Shown one piece after another: positions 36,186 to 44,531 of a stretch of 64,000 bases of DNA (within the stretch, counting starts at the first letter, position 1; every line of letters begins with the position of its first letter). The position numbers were made by a program, and so were the translations under genes. The notes beneath the pieces are model-generated. The model was given only the letters and a program-made list of their open reading frames with translations. It did no database searches and had not been told where the DNA came from. Origin of the DNA: Enterococcus sp. 9E7_DIV0242 (GTDB taxonomy: Bacteria > Bacillota > Bacilli > Lactobacillales > Enterococcaceae); the NCBI RefSeq assembly GCF_002140975.2, contig NZ_CP147247.1, positions 3,783,001 to 3,847,000 of the forward strand, written 5' to 3'.

Positions 36186-36292
36186 CTGCTACAATTTCAG
36201 TTACAGAGGTCTTTTGGTTAGTTTTTGACGATGATTTTGACGGTGCAAATATCGAACTAATCCTCTGATAAAATACTGAAATTGAGCAGCTA
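36186..36292. repeat. Large interrupted stem-loop next to the left core site
   Basis: CTGCTACAATTTCAG, CAGAGG and TTAGTT on the left pair in order with AACTAA, CCTCTG and CTGAAATTGAGCAG on the right. The loop contains the TTGACG pair at 36225-36243. It may terminate the recombinase transcript or organise the recombination complex. Confidence 0.6.
36225..36243 (+). repeat. TTGACG direct repeats, left set
   Basis: TTGACG (36225) and TTGACGG (36237) with a 12-bp period. The same arrangement occurs at 37438-37456 on the other side of the recombinase gene; possible arm-type binding sites for the recombinase N-terminal domain. Confidence 0.6.
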
Positions 36293-36311
36293 CCTTATAA
36301 AATAGATGTAT

Positions 36312-37415
36312 CTAATTATTGAATTTATTGACTATTTCTCTTTGATCGCTCAAAAAACTACTAGTGTAGGTGTCTAAAGTCATTTTTATTGATGAATGTC
36401 CCAACATTGCACTTACTGCAGCAATGTTGCCTCCTAGTGCAATGCAACGCGTTGCAAAACTATGTCGCAAGGCGTGGAAAGTTCCATATTGAATACCTAA
36501 ACTCTTTTTAAGTTGAGAGAAATGATAATTTATGATTCTAGGTTCCATTCGAGTATGATTCTGAGTCTGTATTACATAAGAAGATTTTACTTCTTGAGTT
36601 ATTGCTAATTCTGATAATATCTGATGCAAATTTTGTGTTAGAGGGATTGTTCGTAATCCCTTGATTGTCTTAGGACTGCCCTCTATTAATTCAGTCTTAG
36701 CACCTTCTGCTTGACTAGAAACCCTTTGAACTGTTCTTCTTACATGCAAAACAGATGTTGAAAAATCAATATCCTCCCATTTTAATCCACAAATTTCTCC
36801 AATTCTCAGGCCGGCTTCCAATGCTAGTAGAACGGGTAAGTATTTCTGATTTTTTTGACTGATTTCAAGCATTTTTTTTTGGTCATCCCAAGGGAATGCC
36901 TCTACTTTTTTTTGACAGGTTGAAGGTAGTTCGATATCTATACAAGGATTACTAGATATATATCCTCTTCCTTTGGCAGCTTCAAGACAACTGTTTAACA
37001 ATCGGTAAATCAAACGAACCGAACTTACCCCTAAATTACTGGATAGTATTTCGATTGTTTTTGAAATATCTTTTGCAGCTATTTTATCTAATTGCTTATC
37101 TCCTAAGTATGGATGTAAATGTACACGCATTTTATTTTCATAGCTTGTGTATGTGCTAGGCTTAATTTGATTTCCTTTGATATTTCTTAACCAGTATTCT
37201 CCCCAATCTGCAAAAGTTCCAGAATATTTTTTTAGAGGTATTTTTTTTTGGAAATAGTAATAATTTTTTCTTTCTATGATTTTCTTTTTAACCGAGCGAT
37301 AAGATTGACCATAAATATATCCGTAATGTAATGACCCATCTTCCTTACGTGCTTTGGGGTAGCGGCCTTCCCAACGACCATCTTTGCGCTTATAAATATT
37401 TTCTCCTTTTGACAT
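36312..37415 (-). CDS. Tyrosine recombinase, probable DNA invertase
   Basis: A 367-residue recombinase. The N-terminal arm-binding motif GENIYKRKDGRWEGRY is shared with the protein at 8963-10087. Then come a core-binding SAM-like domain (about 65-150) and a catalytic domain with Arg in EAGLRIGEICGLKW, His/Arg in HALRHSFATR, His in LGHSS and Tyr in TLDTYTS, all intact. AGGGTG lies 12 bases before the ATG. The gene is alone inside 24-bp inverted repeats, with no excisionase, phage or transfer genes, so inversion of its own cassette is the simplest role. An integrated mini-element is the alternative, but its ends would be direct repeats. Confidence 0.92.
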   Translation of the reverse strand: MSKGENIYKRKDGRWEGRYPKARKEDGSLHYGYIYGQSYRSVKKKIIERKNYYYFQKKIPLKKYSGTFADWGEYWLRNIKGNQIKPSTYTSYENKMRVHLHPYLGDKQLDKIAAKDISKTIEILSSNLGVSSVRLIYRLLNSCLEAAKGRGYISSNPCIDIELPSTCQKKVEAFPWDDQKKMLEISQKNQKYLPVLLALEAGLRIGEICGLKWEDIDFSTSVLHVRRTVQRVSSQAEGAKTELIEGSPKTIKGLRTIPLTQNLHQILSELAITQEVKSSYVIQTQNHTRMEPRIINYHFSQLKKSLGIQYGTFHALRHSFATRCIALGGNIAAVSAMLGHSSIKMTLDTYTSSFLSDQREIVNKFNN

Positions 37416-37437
37416 ACTACGTTACTTCACCCTTTCT

Positions 37438-37456
37438 TTGACGGCTGACTTGACGG
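37438..37456 (+). repeat. TTGACGG direct repeats, right set
   Basis: TTGACGG at 37438 and 37450, again 12 bp apart, just upstream of the recombinase gene. They may bind the recombinase arm domain or autoregulate its promoter. Confidence 0.6.
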
Positions 37457-37550
37457 CAGAAAAAGACAATATACTGTTCTAAAATTCAAAAATATACAGA
37501 ATTATCTATTTTTCACCTAAAATCATTCATAAAAAAAACAAAATCCTTAC

Positions 37551-37578
37551 TTGTAATGTTGATTTTTATCTTTATAAT
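37551..37578 (+). promoter_or_regulatory. Outward promoter inside the invertible cassette
   Basis: -35 TTGTAA (37551-37556), 16-bp spacer, -10 TATAAT (37573-37578). It reads rightwards through the right core site towards the teichoic acid genes 190 bp away. No comparable promoter was seen at the other end of the cassette. Confidence 0.5.
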
Positions 37579-37587
37579 GTGTAGAAT

Positions 37588-37625
37588 TTAGTTAATATAA
37601 AGATTTAAACCTCTTTATTAACTAA
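37588..37625 (+). repeat. Hairpin at the 5' end of the predicted teichoic acid transcript
   Basis: TTAGTTAAT and AAAGA pair with TCTTT and ATTAACTAA (14 bp, small bulge, eight-base loop). It begins about where the transcript from 37573 would start. There is no T run, so it is more likely a stabilising 5' structure or a protein site than a terminator. Confidence 0.5.
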
Positions 37626-37652
37626 AAGTAAGGAATAATTTTAATTACCGCA

Positions 37653-37676
37653 TCTTGTTTTTACACAAAACAAGAT
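37653..37676 (-). repeat. Right inverted repeat (putative recombination core site)
   Basis: Reverse complement of the left repeat across 24 bases, with the centre inverted (TACAC), so the two sites are in head-to-head orientation. It lies 92 bp before the first teichoic acid gene. Confidence 0.9.
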
Positions 37677-37768
37677 ACGCAATTGTTTTTAATAAAAATT
37701 TATTCCAGTTCGGAAAAAGTACATATTGATTTAAAAGAATAATTGATGTTTACAAAAGGAAGAGTAAT

Positions 37769-38878
37769 GTGATTTATTTGAAGTCTTTTTATTTATGGGC
37801 GTTGTGTGGGTTACCCAAGCCCCAAAAGCGAATTCCGATAGTCTATATCATGAGTTTTACAGCAAATGATGGTGGATTGATTCGTCGTTTAGCAGAAATA
37901 TACCAAAATGATTTCGCTGTTTTTTATACACCTAGGTCAAAAGCTTATGCGGAAGAATTGGCTCATTTGGGCGTTCAAATACTTCCTTATACACCATGGC
38001 AACTTCTTTTCAGAAATCGCATCGGGTTATTGAAAAATGCGCAAGTAATTCTCGTGGATAACTACTTTTCCGAGCTCTCCCTGTTGAAGAATGGACAAGC
38101 AGTGATTCAGCTATGGCACGCGATTGGGGCTATCAAAAAATTTGGTTGGGAAGATCCTCAGACTCAGTTGCGTGGGCAAGCAGACAGGCGACGGTTTCAG
38201 CGTGTCTATGATCAGTTTACAGATATCGTGGTCGCCTCGGAAGCTATGGGGAAGGTTTTTCAGCGAAGCTATCGCGTCTCGCCGGAAGTGATTCGGTATT
38301 TGGGGGTACCGAAGACGGACGAGTTATTGGCACAAGCGATTGAAAGTAAGGATTCAAAAGCAGCGTATATCCTGTATGCGCCGACCTATCGTAAGACGCC
38401 AGTTCAGATGGAGGCGGTTCTCAAGCAGGCGTTGACGGTTTTTGCCCAGTTTCCAGAGAAACAGTTTTTACTGAAGCTTCATCCGGCAGCGACGGATCAG
38501 TCGTTGCCTTTACCGGAGAATGTTCGTTTGACGACAGTTCCCTTGGAACAGCTTTTTCCTCAAGTAACGTTGTTGATTACCGATTACTCTGCCAGCGTGT
38601 TTGAATTTCTACTATATAAAGAGATCCCCTATGTTTTGTTTTTTGTACCGGACAAAGCACAGTATGAACAACAACCGGGGATTCAGGACGGGGTTTGGGA
38701 CACCGTTCCGGGAGGAGTCGCACCAACGGCAGAAGCATTACAGGAAATGCTTAAAGAAGAAACATACAAGAATGATGCCAAACAAGCAAGAGTATTCCAT
38801 GACTCATGGCATACCTATAACGATGGAGAGAGCATAAATAGAGTGTTGGCGTTGGTTGAGGCCAGAAAAAAGGGGTAA
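37769..38878 (+). CDS. CDP-glycerol glycerophosphotransferase, TagB/TarB-like
   Basis: A 369-residue member of the CDP-glycerol:glycerophosphate transferase family, with LWHAIGAIKKFGWED (family WHGxxxKxxG position), YAPTYRKTP, LLKLHPAA and TDYSASVFEFLLYKEIPYV. TagB-type enzymes add the first glycerol phosphate to lipid-linked ManNAc-GlcNAc at the inner membrane face; the adjacent TagA homologue supports this role. GTG start after GGAAG. First gene downstream of the invertible cassette, so most exposed to any promoter switching. Confidence 0.87.
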   Translation: MIYLKSFYLWALCGLPKPQKRIPIVYIMSFTANDGGLIRRLAEIYQNDFAVFYTPRSKAYAEELAHLGVQILPYTPWQLLFRNRIGLLKNAQVILVDNYFSELSLLKNGQAVIQLWHAIGAIKKFGWEDPQTQLRGQADRRRFQRVYDQFTDIVVASEAMGKVFQRSYRVSPEVIRYLGVPKTDELLAQAIESKDSKAAYILYAPTYRKTPVQMEAVLKQALTVFAQFPEKQFLLKLHPAATDQSLPLPENVRLTTVPLEQLFPQVTLLITDYSASVFEFLLYKEIPYVLFFVPDKAQYEQQPGIQDGVWDTVPGGVAPTAEALQEMLKEETYKNDAKQARVFHDSWHTYNDGESINRVLALVEARKKG

Positions 38879-38881
38879 AAA

Positions 38882-39640
38882 ATGAAAACAGAGTATTTAG
38901 GCGGATTACCGGTTGATGTCCTGAGGTATGAGGATATCACAGCGGATATTCCAAACTATTTGGCTGAACAAAAGAAAATGATCATTACCAGTGTGAATCC
39001 ACAGATCACCTTACAGGCTTATGAGCATGAAGAGGTGTTTCAGTATATTCATCGAGCGACGCATCGAATCGCGGATGGCATTGGGATCGTGAAAATGTCT
39101 AAATGGATGGGCGGAGAAATACGAGAACGGATCACGGGAATCGAAGTGATGGATCGTTGCTTGGTGTATGCCAATGCGCATGCCTGCCGCATCTTTCTTT
39201 ATGGTGCCCAAAAAGAAGTGGTGGAAAAAGCAGCCGCAAACATTAAAAAGCAATATCCTAATCTCGTGGTGGCTGGTCATCTCCATGGCTATACTGCAAA
39301 AAATGACCAACGGATCGTTGAGCTGATCAATCAAGCGCAACCGACCTTTCTTTTCGTGGCACTGGGCTCACCGAAACAGGAGATATTTTTGGAACGAAAT
39401 GTTGACCAGCTGAGTGCTAGTGTCTATCTGAATGTTGGTGGGACTTTTGATGTGCTATCAGGGATGGTAAGGCGCGCCCCTGATTTCTTTATTAAGCATA
39501 ATATCGAATGGCTCTATCGCTCCATCAAATACAATCGGTACGATCGTCTCGTTCAGATTCCTCAATATATTTGGAAGGTGTTAAAAATGAAACGAACCAA
39601 GGCGACGCATAAAAAGCCAAAACAAGAGAAGAATCATTGA
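38882..39640 (+). CDS. tagA: N-acetylmannosaminyltransferase TagA/TarA (WecG/CpsF family)
   Basis: A 252-residue GT26 enzyme with TSVNPQITLQAYE, HRIADGIGIVKMSKWMGGEI, RITGIEVMDRC, FLYGAQKEVV and LFVALGSPKQEIFLE. It transfers ManNAc from UDP-ManNAc to undecaprenyl-PP-GlcNAc, the committed step of wall teichoic acid linkage-unit synthesis. It starts 3 bp after the TagB-like stop. The basic C-terminus (KMKRTKATHKKPKQEK) is extended and may aid membrane association. Confidence 0.93.
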   Translation: MKTEYLGGLPVDVLRYEDITADIPNYLAEQKKMIITSVNPQITLQAYEHEEVFQYIHRATHRIADGIGIVKMSKWMGGEIRERITGIEVMDRCLVYANAHACRIFLYGAQKEVVEKAAANIKKQYPNLVVAGHLHGYTAKNDQRIVELINQAQPTFLFVALGSPKQEIFLERNVDQLSASVYLNVGGTFDVLSGMVRRAPDFFIKHNIEWLYRSIKYNRYDRLVQIPQYIWKVLKMKRTKATHKKPKQEKNH

Positions 39641-39808
39641 GTTTTTGAACATGCCGTATTTGATTAAATGAACGATAGTCTAAATGTCCAGTATTATACA
39701 AGTTGAGCGTTTATAGGCAGCCTTGTGTCTGTTGATTACTAGTCCTCATTTATGGCTGAAAGTCTAAATGAAATTTGTGGAGTACACCTGAGTTGGGAGA
39801 AGAATTAC

Positions 39809-40993
39809 ATGCGCAAACGCATAGAAACTGTTTATCATAGCATTGTTAAATGTTTATTTTTTATTTTAGGTTATTTTCCTAAAAAGAAGCTGCTATTTTT
39901 TGAAAGCTTTCATGGCAAACAATACAGTGATAATCCTCGAGCTATTTATGAGTATGTTCGCAATAATCACCCAGACTATCAATGTATATGGGCGGTAAAG
40001 AAAGGCTATGAAGCTTATTTTGACAGCTACAAAGTTCCTTATGTTCGACGATTGGGGGTGCGTTGGTTGTTGACGATGCCCAGAGCGACATACTGGATTT
40101 TTAACACTCGCATGCCCTCATGGATGAAAAAGAGTCAACACACTGTGTACGTTCAAACTTGGCACGGGACGCCACTAAAAAAACTAGGTCTTGATATTGA
40201 AGCAATCAAAATGCCGGGAATAAATACAGTGGAATACCAACAGGATATTATTCAAGAGGCATCTCGATGGGATATTCTGATTTCTCCAAATGCATATAGT
40301 ACTGAATGCTTCAGAAGTGCTTTTGCCTATGAAGGAAAAATTCTTGAGACTGGTTATCCCAGAAATGATGTATTGGTACGTACTGAAAACAAAGAAGCAT
40401 ACATACGTTCAATAAAGAAAAAGCTAGGCATTGAAGAAAAGAAAAAAGTGATTTTATATGCGCCAACTTGGAGAGATGATCACTATTTTTCTCAAGGAGC
40501 CTATCGCTATGAGAACCATTTTCCTTTTCAGGAAATGTTACATGCGGATAAGGATCTGGTGATTGTTACACGCCTACACTATCTTATTGCTGAAAAATTG
40601 GATATTTCTTCCTATGGTTCGGCTGTCATTGATGGCTCTGCTTACGAGGATATCCGAGACTTATATATGATTGCCGATATTTTGATTACAGATTATTCAT
40701 CGGTCATGTTCGACTTTGCTCTGACAGATAAGCCGATGCTGTTTTATATGTATGATTACAAAAACTATGAAGAAGCTATTCGAGGTTTTTATTTTGATCC
40801 TCATACAATTTTACCGGGACCAATTGTAATGGAAGAAGAAGTGTTAGTTTCTGAGGTTTTAGCCATTCTCAATGGAACTGCATTAGAAAATGATATTAGG
40901 TATTCTCAATTTAAGCGCCAATTTGTTCATCTATCTGAAACAAGTAGTGCCGAGGAAGTAATAACTTATGTCTTTGGGATGGAAAGTAAATAG
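39809..40993 (+). CDS. CDP-glycerol glycerophosphotransferase, TagF-like catalytic domain
   Basis: About 394 residues with PKKKLLFFESFHGKQYSDNP, QTWHGTPLKKLGLDI (catalytic His motif), ILYAPTWRDDHY, VTRLHYLIAEKL and ITDYSSVMFDFALTDKPMLF. It adds glycerol phosphate to primer or chain; either the priming/TarF step or polymerisation. ATG 39809 follows GGGAGAAG; the frame from 39752 has no site. A 168-bp gap separates it from tagA. Confidence 0.9.
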   Translation: MRKRIETVYHSIVKCLFFILGYFPKKKLLFFESFHGKQYSDNPRAIYEYVRNNHPDYQCIWAVKKGYEAYFDSYKVPYVRRLGVRWLLTMPRATYWIFNTRMPSWMKKSQHTVYVQTWHGTPLKKLGLDIEAIKMPGINTVEYQQDIIQEASRWDILISPNAYSTECFRSAFAYEGKILETGYPRNDVLVRTENKEAYIRSIKKKLGIEEKKKVILYAPTWRDDHYFSQGAYRYENHFPFQEMLHADKDLVIVTRLHYLIAEKLDISSYGSAVIDGSAYEDIRDLYMIADILITDYSSVMFDFALTDKPMLFYMYDYKNYEEAIRGFYFDPHTILPGPIVMEEEVLVSEVLAILNGTALENDIRYSQFKRQFVHLSETSSAEEVITYVFGMESK

Positions 40994-41054
40994 ATAGCTA
41001 GTCACTTGTTTTTTTAGTCAGGTAATAAAATGAAAAGGTTGTAGGAGGAAAAAG

Positions 41055-41138
41055 ATGTCTATCTTAGTGTTGGGTAGAGCAGGATATATAGGTTCTCATG
41101 CGCTTCGTCAGTTACCAAAAAGATATTATTCTGATTAG
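41055..41138 (+). pseudogene. Remnant of a galE-like epimerase
   Basis: After a strong GTAGGAGG site the reading MSILVLGRAGYIGSHALRQL then stops at a TAG (41136-41138). It matches the NAD-binding start of UDP-glucose 4-epimerase (G-GAGYIGSHA), with Arg replacing one motif Gly. Nothing of the rest of GalE is seen in 41139-41321, so most of the gene is deleted. A functional epimerase to feed Glf must be encoded elsewhere. Confidence 0.75.
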
Positions 41139-41321
41139 AAGTAGCATAGGGCTCATACTAAAGAGGCTAGCGAAAAAATGCATGAAGTAGTGGGGAAGAA
41201 ATAACAGGCTATTGTAATATCGGCTAGTTAGAATTTGTATATGTAAATGACTAAAAGTACATTTACAGACCCAATATTTTGACTAGAGCTAGTACTTAGT
41301 ACATAAGGAAGAAGTGAAGGA

Positions 41322-41717
41322 ATGAAACGTTTAATTACTTATGGAACTTTTGATCTGCTTCACTATGGACATATCAATCTATTGCGGCGTAGCAGAGAGT
41401 TAGGTGACTACTTAATTGTGGCACTATCAACAGATGAGTTCAATTGGAATGAAAAGCAGAAACAAACTTATTTTTCCTATGAGAAACGAAAGCAGTTGCT
41501 TGAAGCTATCCGTTATGTGGATCTAGTGATTCCGGAAGAAAATTGGGAACAAAAAGTATCAGATATAAAAAAATATCATGTAGATACCTTCGTCATAGGA
41601 GACGATTGGACTGGGAAATTTGATTTTATTAAAGAAGAAACAAAAGCTGAGGTTATTTACCTGCCTCGCACGCCAGAAGTTTCTACTTCACAAATAAAAA
41701 AGGATTTAAATCAATAA
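41322..41717 (+). CDS. tagD: Glycerol-3-phosphate cytidylyltransferase
   Basis: A 131-residue TagD/TarD with KRLITYGTFDLLHYGHINLL (HxGH nucleotidyl-transfer motif), STDEFNWNEKQK, VIGDDWTGKFDFI and RTPEVSTSQIKKDL (ISTS-type motif). It makes CDP-glycerol from CTP and sn-glycerol 3-phosphate, the donor for the three glycerophosphotransferases in this locus. Length and motifs are canonical. AAGGAAG precedes the ATG. Confidence 0.97.
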   Translation: MKRLITYGTFDLLHYGHINLLRRSRELGDYLIVALSTDEFNWNEKQKQTYFSYEKRKQLLEAIRYVDLVIPEENWEQKVSDIKKYHVDTFVIGDDWTGKFDFIKEETKAEVIYLPRTPEVSTSQIKKDLNQ

Positions 41718-41756
41718 TCTGTAGGATTAATGAGAGAGCTAAATGGAGGAACGAAG

Positions 41757-43280
41757 TTGAGAAAAGATATTAGTGTTAAAGAGGAATTTAAGGATTATCA
41801 GTATCTTTTAGATGATGTTTCTTGGAAGGAAGAGTTGTCTGATTTTGAGTTATACACCTCAAAGATTGTGGTTTCTGAACCAAAGGTATCTGTAATTATT
41901 GCAAATTACAATAATGGCCCTTACTTAAAAAAAATGATGGATTCGTTAGTGAATCAGACCCTTGATATTAATAATATTCAAGTTATGTTTATTGATGATT
42001 GTTCAACGGACAACTCAATTGAAGTAATTAAAAACTATATTGCCTTTTATCCAAATCTTGAAATTTATCAGCTAAAAGAAAACACTGGTGGTGCTCATGG
42101 TCCTAGAAATGTGGGAATTATGAATGCGCGTGGTGAATATTCTGTATTTCTTGATTCTGATGATTGGTACGATTTAAACGGGTTGAAATATCTATCCGAT
42201 TTGTTGGATGAATCTGGTGATGATTTTGTAGTTTCTGGTTTAGTTCAAAGTGTTGATGGATATTTATCGTTAAAAAGCAAACCTTATTATAGTGACGGAG
42301 ATTTTAAAAATCGTTCTATCCAGGAATTGCCGACAGAATTTTATGGATGGCTTGGCCCACAAGCAATTATGGTGAGGACATCTTTAGTTCATGATAATAA
42401 CTTGCATTTTGTTAATCAGCGTGTAGCAGATGATGTCACCTTTTTTTATGAAGCTCTACGGCTGTCAAAAACAATTACTCAGGGAAAAGAATTGACTACC
42501 TATCTTAATCGAGATGCCGATAATGATAGCTTGAGTAAATCAATTAATCGAACATTTATGATTTCATGGTTGAGGGCATTAGGCTATATTAATCAAGAAT
42601 TTCCAGACGACTCTTCGAAGGAACGAATGATTTCCAGACGCTTAGAATGGTTGATCTATGATTTTTGTATTAGACGTGGTACAGGCTACAAGTTTAGTAA
42701 ATCAAGGCTGTTAGATTTCAAAGAACAAATGGATTTGTATCTAGGTAAGTTGAACTTTGATCCGAGTATCCATTTTAGAAGTGATGTCCGTCAGGTCATT
42801 TGGAAATTTTTGAAGCAGAATGATATTGATGGTCTGTATTTCTTCATACAATGCCAGGCTATACGTTGGGTATTGGTTAATAAGTTGGGAATAAAGAAAA
42901 AGATAGGAAATAGTTACTTTTACCCATCGCTACTAAATAGACTACCTAAAATTCGTTTGAATGCGTATGCGATAGCTGAAAGTTTTTCTGATAATCAACT
43001 GATAGTCAAAGTGTATACTCATCAAAAGGTTATTGGTTTTGAAGCAAGAAATCTGAAAGAACCATTTAGTAAAAGAAAAAGAGTGCCTTATAAACAAATT
43101 TCTGATACTGATTATCAAGTAACAATACCGACTGATTATATTGATAAAGAAAATAGATTTACAGTTGTTTTTGATAATTATTTAGAAGTAGGTATTCAAA
43201 ACTTTAAACGGATATACAAAGAAAACACTGAGGTTGCTATCAACAAAACGAATGTGAATGATGGTCAACAAAGAAATTGA
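41757..43280 (+). CDS. Family 2 glycosyltransferase
   Basis: About 507 residues. The N-terminal GT-A domain spans residues 45-260 (KVSVIIANYNNGPYLKKMMD; FIDDCSTDNS; NTGGAHGPRNVGIMNARGEY; FLDSDDWYD as the DxD metal motif). The C-terminal ~180 residues are not recognised and lack membrane helices. TTG at 41757 has GGAGG seven bases upstream and is preferred to ATG 41730. By context it decorates teichoic acid or extends the linkage unit; the donor could be UDP-Galf from the Glf encoded next. Confidence 0.87.
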   Translation: MRKDISVKEEFKDYQYLLDDVSWKEELSDFELYTSKIVVSEPKVSVIIANYNNGPYLKKMMDSLVNQTLDINNIQVMFIDDCSTDNSIEVIKNYIAFYPNLEIYQLKENTGGAHGPRNVGIMNARGEYSVFLDSDDWYDLNGLKYLSDLLDESGDDFVVSGLVQSVDGYLSLKSKPYYSDGDFKNRSIQELPTEFYGWLGPQAIMVRTSLVHDNNLHFVNQRVADDVTFFYEALRLSKTITQGKELTTYLNRDADNDSLSKSINRTFMISWLRALGYINQEFPDDSSKERMISRRLEWLIYDFCIRRGTGYKFSKSRLLDFKEQMDLYLGKLNFDPSIHFRSDVRQVIWKFLKQNDIDGLYFFIQCQAIRWVLVNKLGIKKKIGNSYFYPSLLNRLPKIRLNAYAIAESFSDNQLIVKVYTHQKVIGFEARNLKEPFSKRKRVPYKQISDTDYQVTIPTDYIDKENRFTVVFDNYLEVGIQNFKRIYKENTEVAINKTNVNDGQQRN

Positions 43281-43346
43281 AAAAAATTTCAGCAGTGACA
43301 CTATTTCATAAATAGTAGCCATTAACTGATGGAGGAAGTTATTTTT

Positions 43347-44474
43347 ATGAAATACAACAAAAAAAACTATGCTTATCTGATTGTTGGATCAGGACCGTTT
43401 GGGGCAATTTTTGCTTATGAAGCTGCAAAACGTGGCAAAAAAGTGTTAGTGATTGAAAAACGTAATCATATTGGTGGAAATATGTACACGCATAAAGAGC
43501 ATGGGATTAATGTTCATGACTATGGTGCGCACATCTTCCATACAGATAATAAAGAAATTTGGGAGTATATTAATACCTTCAGTGAATTCAACGGGTATAT
43601 TAATCAAGTTGTTGCAAACTATAAAGGTGAATTGTATAATCTGCCATTTAATATGAATACTTTTTATCAAATGTGGGGAGTAAAAACTCCAGAAGAGGCA
43701 AAAGCAAAGATTGCAGAACAGCGTGAACATGCTGGGATTACTCAGACTCCTAAAAATTTAGAAGAGCAAGCGATTAGTTTAATTGGTACAGATATTTACG
43801 AAAAATTGATTAAAGGGTATACCGAAAAACAATGGGGAAGAAAAGCAACAGAATTACCAAATTTTATTATTAAACGATTACCGACACGTTTTACGTTTGA
43901 TAATAATTATTTTAACCATCGCTATCAAGGAGTACCAATCGATGGGTACACGCCAATTTTTGATAAATTATTGGCTAGTGAGTTGATTGATGTGGAATTA
44001 AATACCGACTTCTTTTCTGAAAAAGAAACCTATTTGGCCGAGTTTCCACGTGTTGTGTACACTGGAATGATTGATGCATTCTTCGATTATATGCATGGTG
44101 AGCTAGATTACCGATCTGTTCGTTTTGAATCTGAAACGTTAGAGTCAGATAATGCTCAGGGAAATGCAGTAATTAACTATACTGATGCTGAAACACCCTA
44201 TACTCGTGTAATGGAATGGCGTCACTTTGATCAAAAAGCTGATAATAATAAAACAATTTTGACTCATGAATATCCTCAAGATTGGGATCGCTCAAAAGAG
44301 GCTTACTACCCAGTAAATGATGAAAAAAATTCTGATATTTTCAAAAAATATAAATTGGAAGCAAAGCAGTATGAACATGTAATTTTTGGTGGACGATTAG
44401 CCAATTATCAATACTATGATATGGATCAGGTGTTTAGTGCGGCACTAAAGGCAGTTAATCAAGAGTTCAAATGA
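43347..44474 (+). CDS. glf: UDP-galactopyranose mutase
   Basis: About 375 residues. FAD motif YLIVGSGPFGAIFAYEAAKR, then EKRNHIGGNMYTHKEHGINV, YGAHIFHTDNKEIW, and active-site elements in GYTEKQWGRKATELP, VVYTGMIDAFFDYMHGELDY and RLANYQYYDMDQVFSAAL. It converts UDP-Galp to UDP-Galf using reduced FAD, implying galactofuranose in the surface polymer. ATG 43329 overlaps the GGAGG, so ATG 43347 is used. Confidence 0.96.
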   Translation: MKYNKKNYAYLIVGSGPFGAIFAYEAAKRGKKVLVIEKRNHIGGNMYTHKEHGINVHDYGAHIFHTDNKEIWEYINTFSEFNGYINQVVANYKGELYNLPFNMNTFYQMWGVKTPEEAKAKIAEQREHAGITQTPKNLEEQAISLIGTDIYEKLIKGYTEKQWGRKATELPNFIIKRLPTRFTFDNNYFNHRYQGVPIDGYTPIFDKLLASELIDVELNTDFFSEKETYLAEFPRVVYTGMIDAFFDYMHGELDYRSVRFESETLESDNAQGNAVINYTDAETPYTRVMEWRHFDQKADNNKTILTHEYPQDWDRSKEAYYPVNDEKNSDIFKKYKLEAKQYEHVIFGGRLANYQYYDMDQVFSAALKAVNQEFK

Positions 44475-44531
44475 TTTATTAACTGGTTTTGTTTAATAAA
44501 TACTATGAACGATTAACATGGAGGGTTTAAT

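Larger units (their letters stand above)
36158..37676. mobile_element. Predicted invertible DNA cassette encoding its own recombinase
   Basis: A 1.5-kb segment bounded by 24-bp inverted repeats and containing a complete tyrosine recombinase gene plus an outward promoter. Each boundary repeat is itself a palindrome (TCTTGTTTT, five-base centre GTGTA, AAAACAAGA), the layout of a recombinase core site with an asymmetric crossover region. Recombination between inverted sites would flip the segment. In the present orientation promoter 37551-37578 points to the teichoic acid genes at 37769; after a flip it would point left into the broken acetyltransferase. Inversion is inferred, not shown. Confidence 0.75.

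Noticed and set aside
36158..37676. Reading the cassette as an integrated genomic element with att sites
   Set aside because: The boundary repeats are inverted, not direct, and only the recombinase is inside; inversion fits better.
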